DNA of 64,000 bases from Jaltomata sinuosa (lineage: Eukaryota > Streptophyta > Magnoliopsida > Solanales > Solanaceae). The notes beneath the pieces were generated by a model. It worked only from the letters and a program-made list of their open reading frames with translations, was not told the DNA's origin and did not search any database. This document shows, piece by piece, positions 11,515 to 24,200 of the stretch. Every line of letters starts with the position of its first letter. Position 1 is the first letter of the stretch. The translations under genes and the position numbers were made by a program. The stretch is from positions 434,001 through 498,000 of the forward strand of contig QJPP01001542.1 of NCBI GenBank assembly GCA_003996215.1, in the 5' to 3' direction.

Positions 11515-11730
11515 CTTTCAACGTCAGATCCAAATTCGTACAAATCTTTCACAGATTTGCTTCCTCCAATATATATATGTGTGTGTGCATATACATATAT
11601 AAACACACACAAGATCTCTCTCCTCTCTCTCTCTCTCGCTCTCTCTCTCTCTCGATCTCGATTTCGATTTTTTCTCTCTTGCTTTTTTTTCTTCTTAGCT
11701 AGGGTTAAGGGGAAAATGAAAAAAAGCATA
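11515..11730 (-). promoter_or_regulatory. Probable non-coding first exon / GAGA-rich leader of the ceramidase gene
   Basis: The minus strand is a GA-rich tract (plus strand CT repeats 11605-11655), typical of plant 5' UTRs and of BPC/GAGA-factor sites. A donor-like GAAAG/GTTTGT follows on the minus strand. AGGGTTAAG, a partial telo-box-like motif, lies at 11702. The exon is inferred, not shown. Confidence 0.4.
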
Positions 11731-12001
11731 TAGAAAAAAATAGAATAATAATGAGTTCTTTTTTTTATTTATTTATTTATTATTATATTTTTTTACTTTA
11801 TTGAAAAAGAAAAAGGGAGATTCGTTAATCTAAGCGGATTTGGAATTTTGGGAGGGGAATCTTCTTTTTTAATTTTTGACACGAGTGAGTGAGTTGGTTT
11901 GCACGTGTGAATGAGCTCAACCGTTGGATTATATTGGAATTATGAACGGTTCGCGTTGTTTCATGCTGGTTGGAGGACACGTGTAATACACCGCCAGGTG
12001 G

Positions 12002-12076
<75 letters not shown>

Positions 12077-12456
12077 AATTTAACTCGTAATTCGTATGAG
12101 GAAATGAATAAACAATGCTCGCAAAAAATTATTTTTAGATTTTTTGTGTAGTATAAAATCGTTGATTATTAAGAGTTCAACATAAGGATAAATTTATTTA
12201 TTTAAAAATTTTCGATATCATATTCACAGTTACCCCCCATTCATCCTAGTTAGCATTTTTTGGCCTCGTATTAGTGTTGTGATTGATATCGTCACCAATC
12301 ACTATCATTAATATTGATAACATTTAGGCTTATTATTGGAAAACTTATTTTTAGAAATATCGTAATGAAAGAATATAGGAGTTTGTTATTGAGTATTTGT
12401 TTAATTTACCAAATGCATTCACAAGCATTTATATCATTGTCCTAATTTCATATTAA
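11731..12456. other. Upstream region of the ceramidase gene with a ~70-nt poly(T) tract
   Basis: CACGTG-type cores occur at about 11901 (GCACGTGTG) and 11979 (ACACGTGTA), as in light- or ABA-responsive promoters. They are followed by an uninterrupted run of about 70 T (about 12004-12074). No gene seen. Confidence 0.55.
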
Positions 12457-13484
12457 GGGTTCGTTTGGTTCGAAGATAAATTATGCTGGGATTAGTTATA
12501 TTGAGATTAGTTATGCTGGGATAAGTTATTCCGGAATTAGTTATGATGGAATTATTTCTTATTGAATGTTTGGTTTGTTGTATTCAACATAATATACATT
12601 GCATAATTTTTAAGAATAAATTGTTTGTTTACAAAAATACCCTCCACCTTATTTAGTTTTATTTTTTTATATTTTCTTGCAAGCTTTAGTTATTCATTCT
12701 TAAAAAATAAAACTTCCATCTTATTTAACTTAAATATTTTGTGTGTGCATTCCATGATTGTCCCGTGTGTATTTAAAAATAAAACTTTCATCTTATTTAG
12801 CTTAAAAATAAAACTTTCATCTTAAGATTGTTAAAGTAAAAGAAGATTTATTGTTTATGTCTCTTCATTTTCGCACATATCACTCCTATATTGTAAGCTT
12901 TAAGTTATCTTCATTTTAATTGATATATAAAATACAAACTTTCAAGTGATTAAAAGAATATAAATTTAAAATATGTACTTCATCGTTAGAGAAATCAAAA
13001 TATGAATAAACATAAAAATTAGTCAAATAAATTCAATATGTAATTCGGCGTTAGAGAAATTAAAATATGAATAAATATAAAAATTAATCAAATAAATTCA
13101 ACGTATAATACATTCATAAATAAAAATTATATTTATATAGTGTAATTTTTTAATGAAAAAATATGAAGAATTATCATAAAATATCGAGTAGTGAAGGTTG
13201 TAAATGTTATTATACGTGTTATTAAAAATGATGTAAATATACATGAATATAAAAGTGAGGTATAAAAAGGGTTTAAGAGGATATCTTTGTCTTTTTACCT
13301 ATTTTATTTCGGGATAAGTTATCCCGGTATTACTATTCCACCCAAAGGTAGGAATAACTTATCCCAACACTAACTATTAATCGTGGGATAAGTTATCCCA
13401 GGCTTTGTAACCAAACATGGGATTAAGTGGTACTAAAAATTTATCCGGGATTAACTCCTCTTATCCATCACACCAAACGACCCG
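12457..13484. mobile_element. Tourist-like (PIF/Harbinger) non-autonomous element, ~1.03 kb
   Basis: Ends GGGTTCGTTTGGT and ACCAAACGACCCG form an imperfect inverted repeat flanked by TAA (12454-12456, 13485-13487). Sub-terminal GGGATAAGTTAT motifs occur at both ends in opposite orientation. The interior is AT-rich without a coding frame. A short internal direct repeat (AAATTAAAATATGAATAAA) lies at about 12985-13110. Confidence 0.75.
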
Positions 13485-13487
13485 TAA

Positions 13488-14366
13488 GGGTACAACTTAA
13501 AAAACAACTTACTCTATTAACGTAATATTCATTTATAGTGGTCAAGCAGATCGTTCTGAAATGAAGGGCCTAAAAAACCTAGAAAGAAGAAATCAATATA
13601 GAAGCTATAACTAATAAACAATAAGAATAAGAAAATGCTCAATTAAAATAGTTGTCATAATGCTCTTTTTTTTTTTTTTGGCTGTGAGCAAGGAGTATCA
13701 TGCACGAGCAAAGCAATAAAAAAAAGCACTTAGTTTCTCGACTTTCTAACTTTATTTTGATTGATGATTTTATCATTCGACATAAATTACGTAGATTAAT
13801 TATTAACTTACATCATGATTTAATATAGACGTAAACAATATTCGATTTCAAATTTATGGACTAACATTAATTAGTAAAGCATTTGGTTGACTAGTTTTTA
13901 ACCTCGTGTTTATTCTAAATCGTTAAAATAACCAACTATTAAATTAATTGACGCAACATAGAATTTATCCCTTTTGAAATATAACAATATTAACTTTCAC
14001 ATTTGCAAGCAGCAGAATATCGTATCATTTGGAGTAAGCTCCGGAGCCGATACAAAGCTTTATGATAGCACCTAATTTTTCCGATTCGGTGGTTACGTTT
14101 TGAAGTCAGAATTTCAAAGTGCAGTGAGTTCGGTATAAAGAACTTTAAAGGTTGAACGCATCAAATTTAAATCAAGAATTCACCGCTGGTCAGATAACAT
14201 AAGAGAGAATTGGATTGGTAATCAAGAAATGCTTGACATACACATTATTGCATTCCCTACACTTGCCAGAAGTAAAAGCTCAAAAAATGGAAGAGTAAAA
14301 AAAAAGGCTGTTGTATATAGTAGTATGTTCCTTCTGTAAGGAATAGTGTATATATAAGTAGCATTT
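13488..14366. other. Intergenic region downstream of SPS
   Basis: AT-rich. It includes the 3' UTR of the minus-strand SPS gene just below 14367. No further gene, repeat or RNA recognised. Confidence 0.6.
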
Positions 14367-17300
14367 TTATGTGCCTAATCTAGACACTTGCCTCAATGCA
14401 TTGGCAAACTCTTCTACTGTTTCGTTCCCCCCGGTGTAGGTGATCAGAGGGCTCTCTGGTGGAACGACGTCTTCTCTTAGGTAGCTCCCAGATGTTCTTA
14501 GCAGATTTTCAGAACCTTCCTCGACAGCACCTTTCAAGATCAGTGTTGTGTGAGTTCCGGATATAAGTTCCTCATAATCCGTGTCTCCAGTTTCACCGAG
14601 GATGACACACATGTTTGCCACGTTCAATCTCCAGCGTACAAAAAGATACCTACAACAATGATACTACACTAGTGAGATTGATTGATACTTTAAAGCATGC
14701 CATGAGCAAAGAAAGTACTCGGAACTCTAACAAATCTTCCTATATATATGTAATGACGGATTTTTAGCTAAAGAACATTTCATCCAATCAAATAATGACC
14801 ATTTTTCCGTGTAGCACGAATTTCTTGTGTATAACGGCCATTTTCAAGATGAGATGAGGTTTGGGCTGACCAACACAGTTTACATGCCTCAAGTACCAGA
14901 GTTTCTTGTTAGTATAACTAGAATAACAAGGATACTTTTTTACTTTGTTGGGCATCGATAGACTATATATAGTGCTTCGACTCATGGACTAATGTCCTGT
15001 TATAGCTGTCTCTTCTTGACTTATGTCCTTTGTTAGTGATGAAGACAAGGATCCAGAAAAAGTAGCATGTTTTTGCAACAAAAAAAATAAAAAATAAAAA
15101 AAATCCATCAAACAAGCTGCTTTTCAAAAACTGTTTTTTTTTTTTTTGTGAAAAGTGAAAACAAACGTTGAATAAGCAACTAAAGCCCCGCAATTGTATT
15201 TTTCTTAACAAGTGAAGTTCTTTCCTTTTACAATATGTGCATGTTAAACTGAAAAAGAGCTTCCCCGCATGCTGAGAATATGCAGTTAACTAACACCTTT
15301 AGTACGAGATCGACCTGCAATGATATCAAATGAGATGGGCAGGCTACCGATTAGCAACCAGAGATTAAACTCTGGTGAGTAAGAAACAAGGCAGCCACCC
15401 CAACTTATTAACATGCTTTTTAAAGATGGAAGATTTTGATGGTCTATAAGTCTTAAAAGAGACTACTCGTGAACAACTTAGGATTGGCATTGGCATATAC
15501 ATGACTCATGAGAAACATGGACAAACAAATCGATGAGGTTATTAATCCAGACCAAGGACATTACAACAATATGTGAAATAATTTCCAGGTCGACTGTTAA
15601 CCCATCAATCTGAAAGACAGTACCTGAGTGCCTGTGACCGAGATGCAAGCAGAGGAACAACTTGCATTCTTGTTGAATTCCTGCAATACATCAAATGGCA
15701 GCGAAGACCCCTCATCCTAAGCTTCTGTCTCATATCATCAACCTTCTTTGCCTGATGAAAGATTAAACATATATATAATATGTGTTACTTGGAATACATC
15801 AAACTAGATATAATGGCTTAATTTTTCGTTTCAGGAAGAAAAAAAAATATATCCACCTTACTGCGATCCTTGATCAAGTAGGAAATGCAATGGGAATTGC
15901 TTGATTTTACATCTTCCTCAATAGCACTAGTTACAGATTTCTCCTGTTTACCTTCTTGTGTATTCATTAATTTCCAAATTGTTTTCCTTAAGCCATCGCC
16001 ACCCCATCGATATTCAATATGTGATGAATAGTCGGGGTCGGGATAAAGCTTGCCATGTTCTTCAGAGCAAGTTCCGGGATAGAATACTTCACTCCCACTG
16101 CTACAGATTAAAGCATCAAACTCAGCCAATTTGATGTTCCCCGATTTTAGAAATGCTGTCAACTCGGACATTGACATTGCTGTTGAGATGGCAAATCCTG
16201 ATACTCTTGTGATCTGTGGATCTGACTTAATCGCCTTAAGAATCTCCTGGATTATCTGAATCATTTTCTTTTGAGGAGCTCCATTTGTGTCATAGCAATC
16301 TAGAGCAATTACAATTAATTTACGTCGCCTCCTTAACATGGGATATTTGCTAGGAACATTGTCCTTTTTGTCACCCTCAGACTCCTGTTTACCTGTCTCC
16401 GGTTTCTTCATTTTGCTTAAAACCCGATTAACTTGGTCTTGTACAGCATCAGCAGTTGCAGATGCATCAAATGATTCATTTAATGATGTCTTTTCTCCAT
16501 CAACAGATAGTCGCAAGGACATATCTTGCACGTCTTTGAGTGAATCATTCAGGGACGACTCTTCTGCAGCCAGTTCATCTGACGGATTGTCAGTTTTCCA
16601 TTGCGGGTGTCTCATTCGACATGCAGCAATTCTAGTTAAGTATGTTCGACAATGTTCGGGCCATGAGAAGAGGTGTATGTTCTTCCAACCATTCTTCCTA
16701 CACTCGGACCACAGGTTCTTTTCTGATACTAATTTAAGTAGTGCATCAGCAATTGCTTGCTGATCATGTGGATCCACAAGCAATCCATTGTTGAGTGCCT
16801 AATAAAGAGAAGTATCAATAGTTTATTTCATTCTTGTATAGCAATAAAAGAAATTAATGTATAAAACGAAAATGATGCTGATCCTTTGAGTATATCCTTT
16901 TATTTTGATGTTTCTTTCCATCTGTACCTTTTTGACAACTTTGGAATAGAAATCATGTTCAAATTGTTAATAATGCAACGATAAACCAACATAGAAATCG
17001 GGTTAGTGATGAATGGGAGGAGTGAGGGTAATTAAAGCATGGAACGCATGTCTTTTTACCCGATGAATATCAACTGGACCACCATTCTTAGTAGCCACCA
17101 TAGGAAGTCCATGTGCAGCAGCCTAAAGAATTGTACAGATATATATAATCAAATTTAGGAATTAACAATAACAGAAACTTGAAGGACAATGTCGGAAATG
17201 GATTAAATTCAGAACAAACCTCAATTAGAGTAAGTCCAAAAGGTTCAACTAAAGCTGGATTTATGAAGACACCCTGTGAAGTTTCTATACCATAAGAACC

Positions 17301-20300
17301 ATCATCATAAGGAAAATATTACACAAATTGCAAGGACCAAAGGACTTAAGGAACCTTCGTTTTGCCAGCAAGACGGTATATCTCTGGAACGTCACTTTGC
17401 TTGTGATGTTTCGGGAATGCAACTTGGCCATAAAGGTCATACCTATCAACCAACTTCAGAACAGTTGTAAGAACACTAGCATTTCCCGCGCCCATCTCAT
17501 CTATGTCATCTCTATTTCCCATTATAAGTGTCTGCATCCAATATTGTACCATTGTATTAGTATTTGAAATGACAATACGATTCATTCTCAGCAAGCAACC
17601 GTGTCAGACCAATTACCAGATTAGCGAGCTCCCTCAGTGGGCGACATTCTCCAAAGGCCTTCACGAGAGTGGTTATATTCTTCTTTGGATCTGGTCTGGA
17701 CAATGCCAGAATCATTGGCTTATGTGGATTTGTTAGAAAACGCATGACCTGCAAAAAGACACATACTTGAGCAGAATCATTATTTGCATGTGAGCACAAG
17801 CCACAATTTTGTTAAATTTTTCTACCCACCTCAGACCATATAGTGGGGACTGATTTAGGAGATTGTCCATCAACATTAGTGAGTGCTGCAAGATCCCCGT
17901 CAGCATCTGCTGTGTCCTCCTGAGCCACAACATTACTGAAGTCCATTCCAGGAGGAATAACCTACAAGTTTGTGTCACCAAAGGACTCTCAGAAGCCCCA
18001 ACTGTTAGGATTTACCCTGAAGTTCCTACTTTACCCGGATTCTAACATAATTGTGTTTCACTCAAAAAAGGATTTCTTGGTAGAAAACGTTTTCTTTGTA
18101 GAAAAGAACTCTACCATATTTATCCTTTTCTTGGAGGAGAAGTTTTGGACTTCTATAAATAGAAGATCTTTTCTTCTCAAACAAAATTAATAGCATCCAC
18201 AATATAGTCGTTTAGAGAGTTTTGTTTAGGGGGGAGATTTTCTCTCAACAATTTTATGCTTTTCTTTTATATTAGTTTTTCATATATAGGCCAATTGGCC
18301 AAACCATATCAATAATATATTTTTAGTATGTTTTTCTTTGTCATCTGATTTATCGCCTTCAAGGTTTGCAATTATAAGCTTCCGCATGACGCCCTCTCGA
18401 TTTCGATCCCAACACCAACTACAAACTTAAGTATAGTAATAGTTTCTAAGTAACTGCAAGACAATTAATTTTCCTCGACCATCCCGGACATCATGCAGCT
18501 GTGTCAGTCAATGTCCTTGTTATAAAGTAACCTATAATAGCCCCAATTGAACCCGGAGAAAGAAGTATAACTGTAGGAGGCAGTTATATGAAACTTTGTT
18601 GATGGATGCATTTGTGACTATCTTAGGAACATATGAAACTAGGGGTTCCAGAGATTATCCTCCTTAAGTCAGCACTGATTCAGTCCCTAGTTTTGAAGTC
18701 ACCAGGCACCAGCCTATTAGATACTTCTTGTCAGAGAGAGAATAACGAACACCACCGACATCTATCAGTTTAAAAGGGTATGCTTATTTGAAGTGTTTTC
18801 TACACAAGCATTTGGGCTGTTGATCGGATAATTTCGAATTTGAATTTCTTGGGAACAACAATATAAGAACTTAATGACGTGGAGTTATACCGCAAGATCT
18901 CAAAATGTCACATTACTTTCCTCACATGCCCACTAATACATATGAACTGTGGATCTGCCATATCTTTCATCAATTTTTTATGACCATGATTACCGGCATC
19001 CTTGGCATATGGAAGTCTGGAAATTAGATTTCTCATTCTACCAATTAAAGAAAACTGTGAAAAAGACATTATATAGGTGCACGCATGAGTGTATGTCCAC
19101 ATATATATTCATGAAACGGCATTCTTACCGCCATCCTTGGCATGTAGCGACCATGGCAATTAACTCCTCGTCTTGCACGAGCTCTTAAAACTTTCTCAAG
19201 TTTTACATCAAATCCATCATATAGTCCCCATTGTTCATCAATCTCCTGTTTGGTGCTTGTGATAACGAGTTCTGCAGCATCCAGTGAGAGCTCCTCTCCT
19301 TCAATCCTCCTCATGATCCTGTATGTTGAATTAATATCCTCTTTTGATTGCCTCGCTTGCTTTATAAGCTGTTCTAGCTTGTTTCTACCAAGTGAATGTC
19401 CTGTTAGGACCATCGGAACATTTAAAGCGCCTGAAAGGAGAGCAGCACTATCCCCTGCATCTGCATAATGACCGTGGATTACATATGGCCAAACAGGTTG
19501 GCCTCCACCTATTTGTTCACCCAAAGCCTTTGACATATTAATGATGTGTGCAAGAGCTCCATCTACAAACTCCTGAATATAAGGCCATAACAATTCTTTC
19601 CGTAGGTACTTATCACGAGGACCAAAGGGTATCCTTATGATATAAGCTCCACTGCTTTCTCCATGATCAGTGTCATCACCATCTTCAGCACCTGTGTTCA
19701 ACATCTCTGCGGGCTCACCATAGCTCCAATCCACTTCAGGTGACGCAATTTGGCGAGTGAACAGATCAACTCTATACACACCGGGCATCTTAGCAAGTGC
19801 TTTAGCAAGCTCCACAACATACTTAATCTGAAAATTTGGATAGACTCGGATAAGGATCTTAGTGCTAAGAAGGCAATTCGAAAAGAAGTTATTCCCATAT
19901 CATGAAGGTGATGCAGTTTACCTGACCACCTGTATCAGAATCACGCCCAAGCTCCATATTCTCACCTCGGACCAATCCATGCAAACTAGTCAAAAAGATT
20001 GGTAATTTAAAATTTAATACCCCATTCAGTTACTAGCTTAGTCAGGCACTTAAAGCTTTAAAGGAAGTTCAGATTGGAAGTGCCATCACTTGGAAAAAAT
20101 TCGATATGCTAGCAATTAGTAGTACAAGCTTAATGACTGGCAACAGTAGAAATATAACCTGAACCAAGACTAGTCAGTACAAGTTTAAAAGCACAACATT
20201 CAGTTACGATATGACAATTCAAATCTGATATCAGATCTGGAAACAAGCATTTGAAATCTACTCAAGTTTGCATCAAAATATATGTACCTAACTAGGGTGA

Positions 20301-23300
20301 TATAGAGCCTCTTTTCCTTGTTACTGTCTGACCAAACTTCCAAATTGGAAAAGTTCCTCTGAAACCTTTTCCTTGGGCTGTCAAGTGTTGGTGTCTCCCC
20401 TAAAACATCACCCTTTTCCCCTTCAGACAAGTCTTCGGACATGTCCTCTGTAACGTCTTTGCGTCCTTGTTCTCGTTCCATTCTTCTGTTTGCTAACCTC
20501 TGGAGGTCTTCCCATTCCAACTATGAAAAGAGTGGAATGTTTCAGAAGAATAATTCTCTTTGATAAGTATGAAGATTGAAAATAAAGCTGCTTCATATCT
20601 TAAATAAAGATGAGGTCGAATAATCTCAAGCATCAATATAAAATCTATAAGCTTAACTACCTTGCAACATAATGACATATAGTTACTTAACGCCAAAATG
20701 GAAAATAGATTGTTAAGTTGCAAAAGAATAAGCAGAAACTCATGCCAGTACATCGGTGAAACGGTAAAATGAAGGAACTACGAGAAGATTCAAAATCTAT
20801 AAATAATTCATCATCCACGATCTTCAATTGGCCTCTCTACCTCACCCCTGAGGTAGCGGTACGGACTGCGTACACTCTACCCTCCTCAGACCCCACGTTG
20901 TGGGAATACACTGGGTTTGTTGTTGTTGTATCCACGATCTTCAATAGATAATCCAGGGGCCAAGATCTTTTATATGAAGGTGAAATTTCCTTAGAGTGTC
21001 AGCTATTAGATCTTTGATCCTTTGCAAGTAATGTGTTGTGTTTAAAAGGAAGCTTCATCATTACAATGAGACATTGAGCACCCATGCCATCATGTTCTGA
21101 CCATTATGGTTTCTCCAATTAACAACGAAAGACGAGTACATTTTCTGTAGAACAGCATTGAATGTATTGGACTGAGAAGACTAGAATTTAATCAGCAAAG
21201 GACCTATGAGAGTTGTTTTAAACAAAATTTCTTTTAACTAGAACCCTTACACATCGAACCCCAACAATTTGGTTAATGTCGCAGTCTTGCTCCTCAATCT
21301 AGATTTACTTGTTTTTTAGAGAAAAATATAAAGAAGAAAGCACAATTCTCAGGATGGCAACAATAAAAAAATTCATTGCGAAGTAAGAGGAAGGTTAAAA
21401 AACAAGTTTGTAGAGGAAGTATGATGAAAGTGGAGAGGAGTCTAAAATCACAATAAAAAGTGATGTTCAAGAAAGCACAAAATTTCCTTGACAGACAGCA
21501 TTTAATCCAACAGTGACTAACTTTCCGCAACTGCTCAATCCAGGTTATAGATTTAGCACAAGCTAAATGTAGAATCAGTAGAAATGATCAAATCCTCTTC
21601 CTGAAATAGTACATGACCATAGAATCCTCACGCACACATGTATCTGCGGTTATGGAAGCAGGATTTTCACTAAAGGGATATAGTAACAAATTGTCCTTGT
21701 ATATACCGTGTGTTTTCCGGGCAAAGGTGGTTCGGATGTATCTCTACAAGTCAAAAAGATCTAGCCCATTTCCTTTTTCCTTATATTTGAAAACTTTATC
21801 AACTTGTGTCTATTTTAAGTACACTACTAATTGAAAGGTTATTCCAAAATCTGCAGAATATTCTGAAAATAACAATCAAAGCTACAGTATACAGAGACAT
21901 ACAAAAACATGTAGCTAAAGAACAACAATGAGTATTCTTTCCCATCTGCCTAAAAAGCTTTGATGGATCGGTAGAGTTCCTCGGTATTTGTTCTAGTGGG
22001 AAGTGGCAGCTACTTGGTGAATTAGTCGAGGTGCGTGAGAGCAGGCCCGCACACCACCATTAAAAAACACATGAAAAACAAATGCACAAAGGAATATACA
22101 AATATCATGCTTGAGAAAATCCAGAAAACACAAGGCACAACACACAAAGACAAAAACTTCACCAGTGCCCCTTTATTTCACAACCCCAAACAAGTCACAA
22201 ACACTCAAAAAAACATAGAGCATAATCAAAAGTCAAAACCATTTTGACATTCACCCAATTAAAGAAATGAGCAGAGCTGTATATCAAAAAAAATAAAAAA
22301 TGTTGAGAGCTGTAAAACACAAGTGAAAATAACAAAGAAACCCCAGACAAAACCATCTCAACATATTCATCCAAAATTCAAAATCTCCAAAAAGATATAA
22401 ACACTACTCCTCTGTCCCCATTTATATGAAGGTTATGCGTACGCGTGTTAAAATAATTAATATTGACTCTGAATTCGGCTATAAATTTTCAAATATTAAA
22501 AATTAAAATTTACATATTTAAAACCAACACGAAGTGTATCACAAGTCATAATATACCTAATGATTTAAAACTCTTTTTAAAAATTTGAGAAAATTATAAT
22601 AAAAGAAGTTGTTTGACCCCTCAAATAGTAACATCTTCCCAAAATGGGACCAAGAGAGTATTTCACAACATCTTTTGCATGGAAAAAAGATCACTAAAAC
22701 ATAGAACACTCACGGTTCAATTCCTAACGGAGACAAAAGCACTAAATGATTTCTTCGTATCTGTCCTAGCCTTGGTCAATAAAGTTACCGGTACCAGTGA
22801 GAAATAGCAGGCGCCCTTGAAATTAATTGAGATGAGCACGAGATGACTCAGATACCACGATTATAAAAAATAAATCATTAAAACATAGAGCACTCAAGGT
22901 TCAATTACTAAATGATTTCTTCCTATTTGTCTTAGACTTGGTAGATAAAGTTACCAGTACATGTGAGAATAGTAGGTGCCTTTGAAACCAATTGAGATGA
23001 GCATAAGTTGACTCAGACACCACAATAATAAAAAATAAAATCATTACAGCACAGAGCACTCAAGGTTCAATTTTTCTCATTTGTCCAAGTCTTGATGAAT
23101 TGAGTTATCCATACGATAAGAGATATATGATAAAATTAATCAAGATGCACATAAGCTTACTCAGACACCACAATTATAAAAAAAAATAAAAAATCATTAC
23201 AACACAAAGCACTCAAGGTTCAATTTTTCTCATTTGTCCTAGCTTTGATGAATAGAGTTACCTGTACGATAGGAGATAGTAGATAAAATTATCGAGATGC

Positions 23301-23955
23301 ACACAAGCTAACTCAGACACCACAATTATAAAATATAAAATCACTACAACACAGAGCACTCAAGGTTCAATTTTTCTCATTCGTACAAGTCTTGATGAAT
23401 AGAGTTACCCGTACAATAGGATATAGCAGATAAAATTAATCTAGATGCACACAAGTTGACTCGTACATCATGATTATAAAACAGAAATCATTAAAACACA
23501 CAGCACTAAGGTTCATTTTTTCTCAATTTGTCCTAGCCTTGATGAATATATAGAGTTACACGTACAATGGGAGATAGCAGATAACATTAGTTAAGATGCG
23601 CACAAGCTGATTCGTACACCACGATTATAAAATATACAAGGAAAGATAAAAGAACCTGTTTCTTCTTGCGAGCAAGATGCCAAATGCGCCAACACATATT
23701 CTCCAATCTTGAACTTCTCTCCCTTGTATTCCTTGTAGCTACAACTTTGATCCATGTCCTATGAAGATCAGTTTCATCAACCCCTGTAACAACTTCTTCA
23801 ACAAAATACTTTGTTGGATTAAAATTAGTCCTTTCTGCCAAATTCAAATGTGATGATGATGATGCTGAAGCTGATGGTGTTTTATCCTCAATAGCTGATG
23901 CTCCACTACTCAATATAGCTTCTAAATAACCATTAATCCATTCATTTCCAGCCAT
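14367..23955 (-). CDS. SPSB: Sucrose-phosphate synthase, family B (SPS3F-like)
   Basis: Twelve exons on the minus strand: 23656-23955, 20288-20520, 19922-19985, 19129-19827, 17830-17961, 17617-17748, 17355-17531, 17220-17273, 17060-17122, 15857-16798, 15624-15751, 14367-14649. All phases agree and sum to 1068 aa plus TAA, a normal SPS length. It makes sucrose-6-phosphate from UDP-glucose and fructose-6-phosphate in the cytosol. The N-terminal MAGNEWINGYLEAIL and ETDLHRTW...ARKKKQ, the GT4 fold with GENMELGRDSDTGGQ, HGHYADAG, TGHSLGRNK, and the EPFGLTLIE motif (exon 8) are all present. The C-terminal SPP-like domain starts near RRRRKLIVIALD. RNFSNLEVW sits where the Ser-158-type regulatory phosphosite lies in other SPS. 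Linker sequence and NPTKYFVEEVVTGVDETD favour family B over A or C. No break seen. Confidence 0.96.
14650..15623 (-). other. SPS intron 11, 974 bp
   Basis: Between exons 11 and 12. AT-rich, with A/T homopolymer runs near 15080-15145 and no identified element. Confidence 0.8.
17962..19128 (-). other. SPS intron 4, 1.17 kb, carrying a solo LTR
   Basis: Donor GTAAGA follows the ATGGCG codons at 19129. The acceptor precedes GTTATTCCTCCTGGA at 17961. It contains the solo LTR at 18003-18414; the rest is unremarkable. Confidence 0.85.
18003..18414. mobile_element. Solo LTR (412 bp) in SPS intron 4
   Basis: Begins TGTTAGGATT, ends CCCAACA, and is flanked by a 5-bp duplication CCAAC (17998-18002 and 18415-18419). 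It contains TATAAATAGAAG, a TATA-like box in the expected LTR position. No internal retrotransposon sequence adjoins it. Confidence 0.85.
20829..20929 (+). mobile_element. 5'-truncated TS SINE / RTE 3' end
   Basis: GGTAGCGGTACGGACTGCGT ... CCCCACGTTGTGGGAATACA ... (TTG)n, bounded by an exact 16-bp direct repeat ATCCACGATCTTCAAT (20813-20828, 20930-20945). Confidence 0.88.
21968..22070 (+). mobile_element. SolS-type SINE 3' fragment
   Basis: TTAGTCGAGGTGCGTGAGAG followed by CCGCACACCACCATT matches the tail region of the SINE at 8026-8475. The 5' tRNA-like head is absent. Confidence 0.7.
22407..22658. mobile_element. Stowaway-like MITE in SPS intron 1
   Basis: Left end CTCCTCTGTCCCCATTT and right end AAATGGGACCAAGAGAG are inverted and flanked by TA on both sides. 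Confidence 0.7.
22690..23640 (+). repeat. Six-unit tandem array derived from a SINE
   Basis: Units start with ATCA(T/C)TA at about 22690, 22874, 23040, 23193, 23340 and 23488. Lengths are 184, 166, 153, 147, 148 and ~152 bp. Each carries AGCACTCAAGGTTCAA (B-box-like), a GTCCTAGCCTTG-like block, AATTGAGATGCAC and ACTCAGACACCAC...TATAAAA, the body of the SolS-type SINE. The array ends about 15 bp from the donor of SPS exon 1. Confidence 0.88.
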
Positions 23956-24200
23956 TTTTGCTCAAAATAAAACAATGGGGTTCACTAAAAGATTGAATCT
24001 TTACATGAAAGATTGAATTTTTTTCAAGAAAATTAAAATTCTTGATTATTTTTTTTGTGGGGTGTTGCTGAAAATGGTGAGATATGAAAGAGAGATTTTG
24101 TATTATGTTATGAAAGAGAGGGGGAAAAAGGTACCACGTGGCAGTTGAAGGTGGGCCCCATGGAGTGACACGTGGAATTTGTGAAATTTATTAGGAGAGA
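23956..24200 (-). promoter_or_regulatory. SPS 5' leader and proximal promoter with G-boxes
   Basis: Upstream of the minus-strand ATG lie CCACGTGGC (24134-24142) and ACACGTGG (about 24168-24175), G-box/ABRE-type cores, and GTGGGCCCCA (24151-24160), a TCP/site-II-like motif. Factor binding is inferred. Confidence 0.6.

Larger units (their letters stand above)
20521..23655 (-). other. SPS intron 1, 3.1 kb, heavily colonised by repeats
   Basis: It contains a TS-type retroposon end (20829-20929), a SolS fragment (21968-22070), a Stowaway-like MITE (22407-22658) and a six-unit SINE-derived tandem array (22690-23640). The remaining 20.95-21.95 kb shows no feature. Confidence 0.85.

Noticed and set aside
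11442..11733. Overlapping ORFs on both strands, one rich in Arg-Glu repeats
   Set aside because: They are translations of the CT/GA microsatellite; no start context or family signature.
17276..17594. Plus-strand ORFs across SPS exons 7 and 8
   Set aside because: Antisense to conserved SPS coding sequence.
22690..23640. Regular direct repeats that superficially resemble a CRISPR-like array
   Set aside because: Units are ~150-180 bp of continuous SINE-like sequence with no short repeat / unique spacer pattern, and this is a plant intron.
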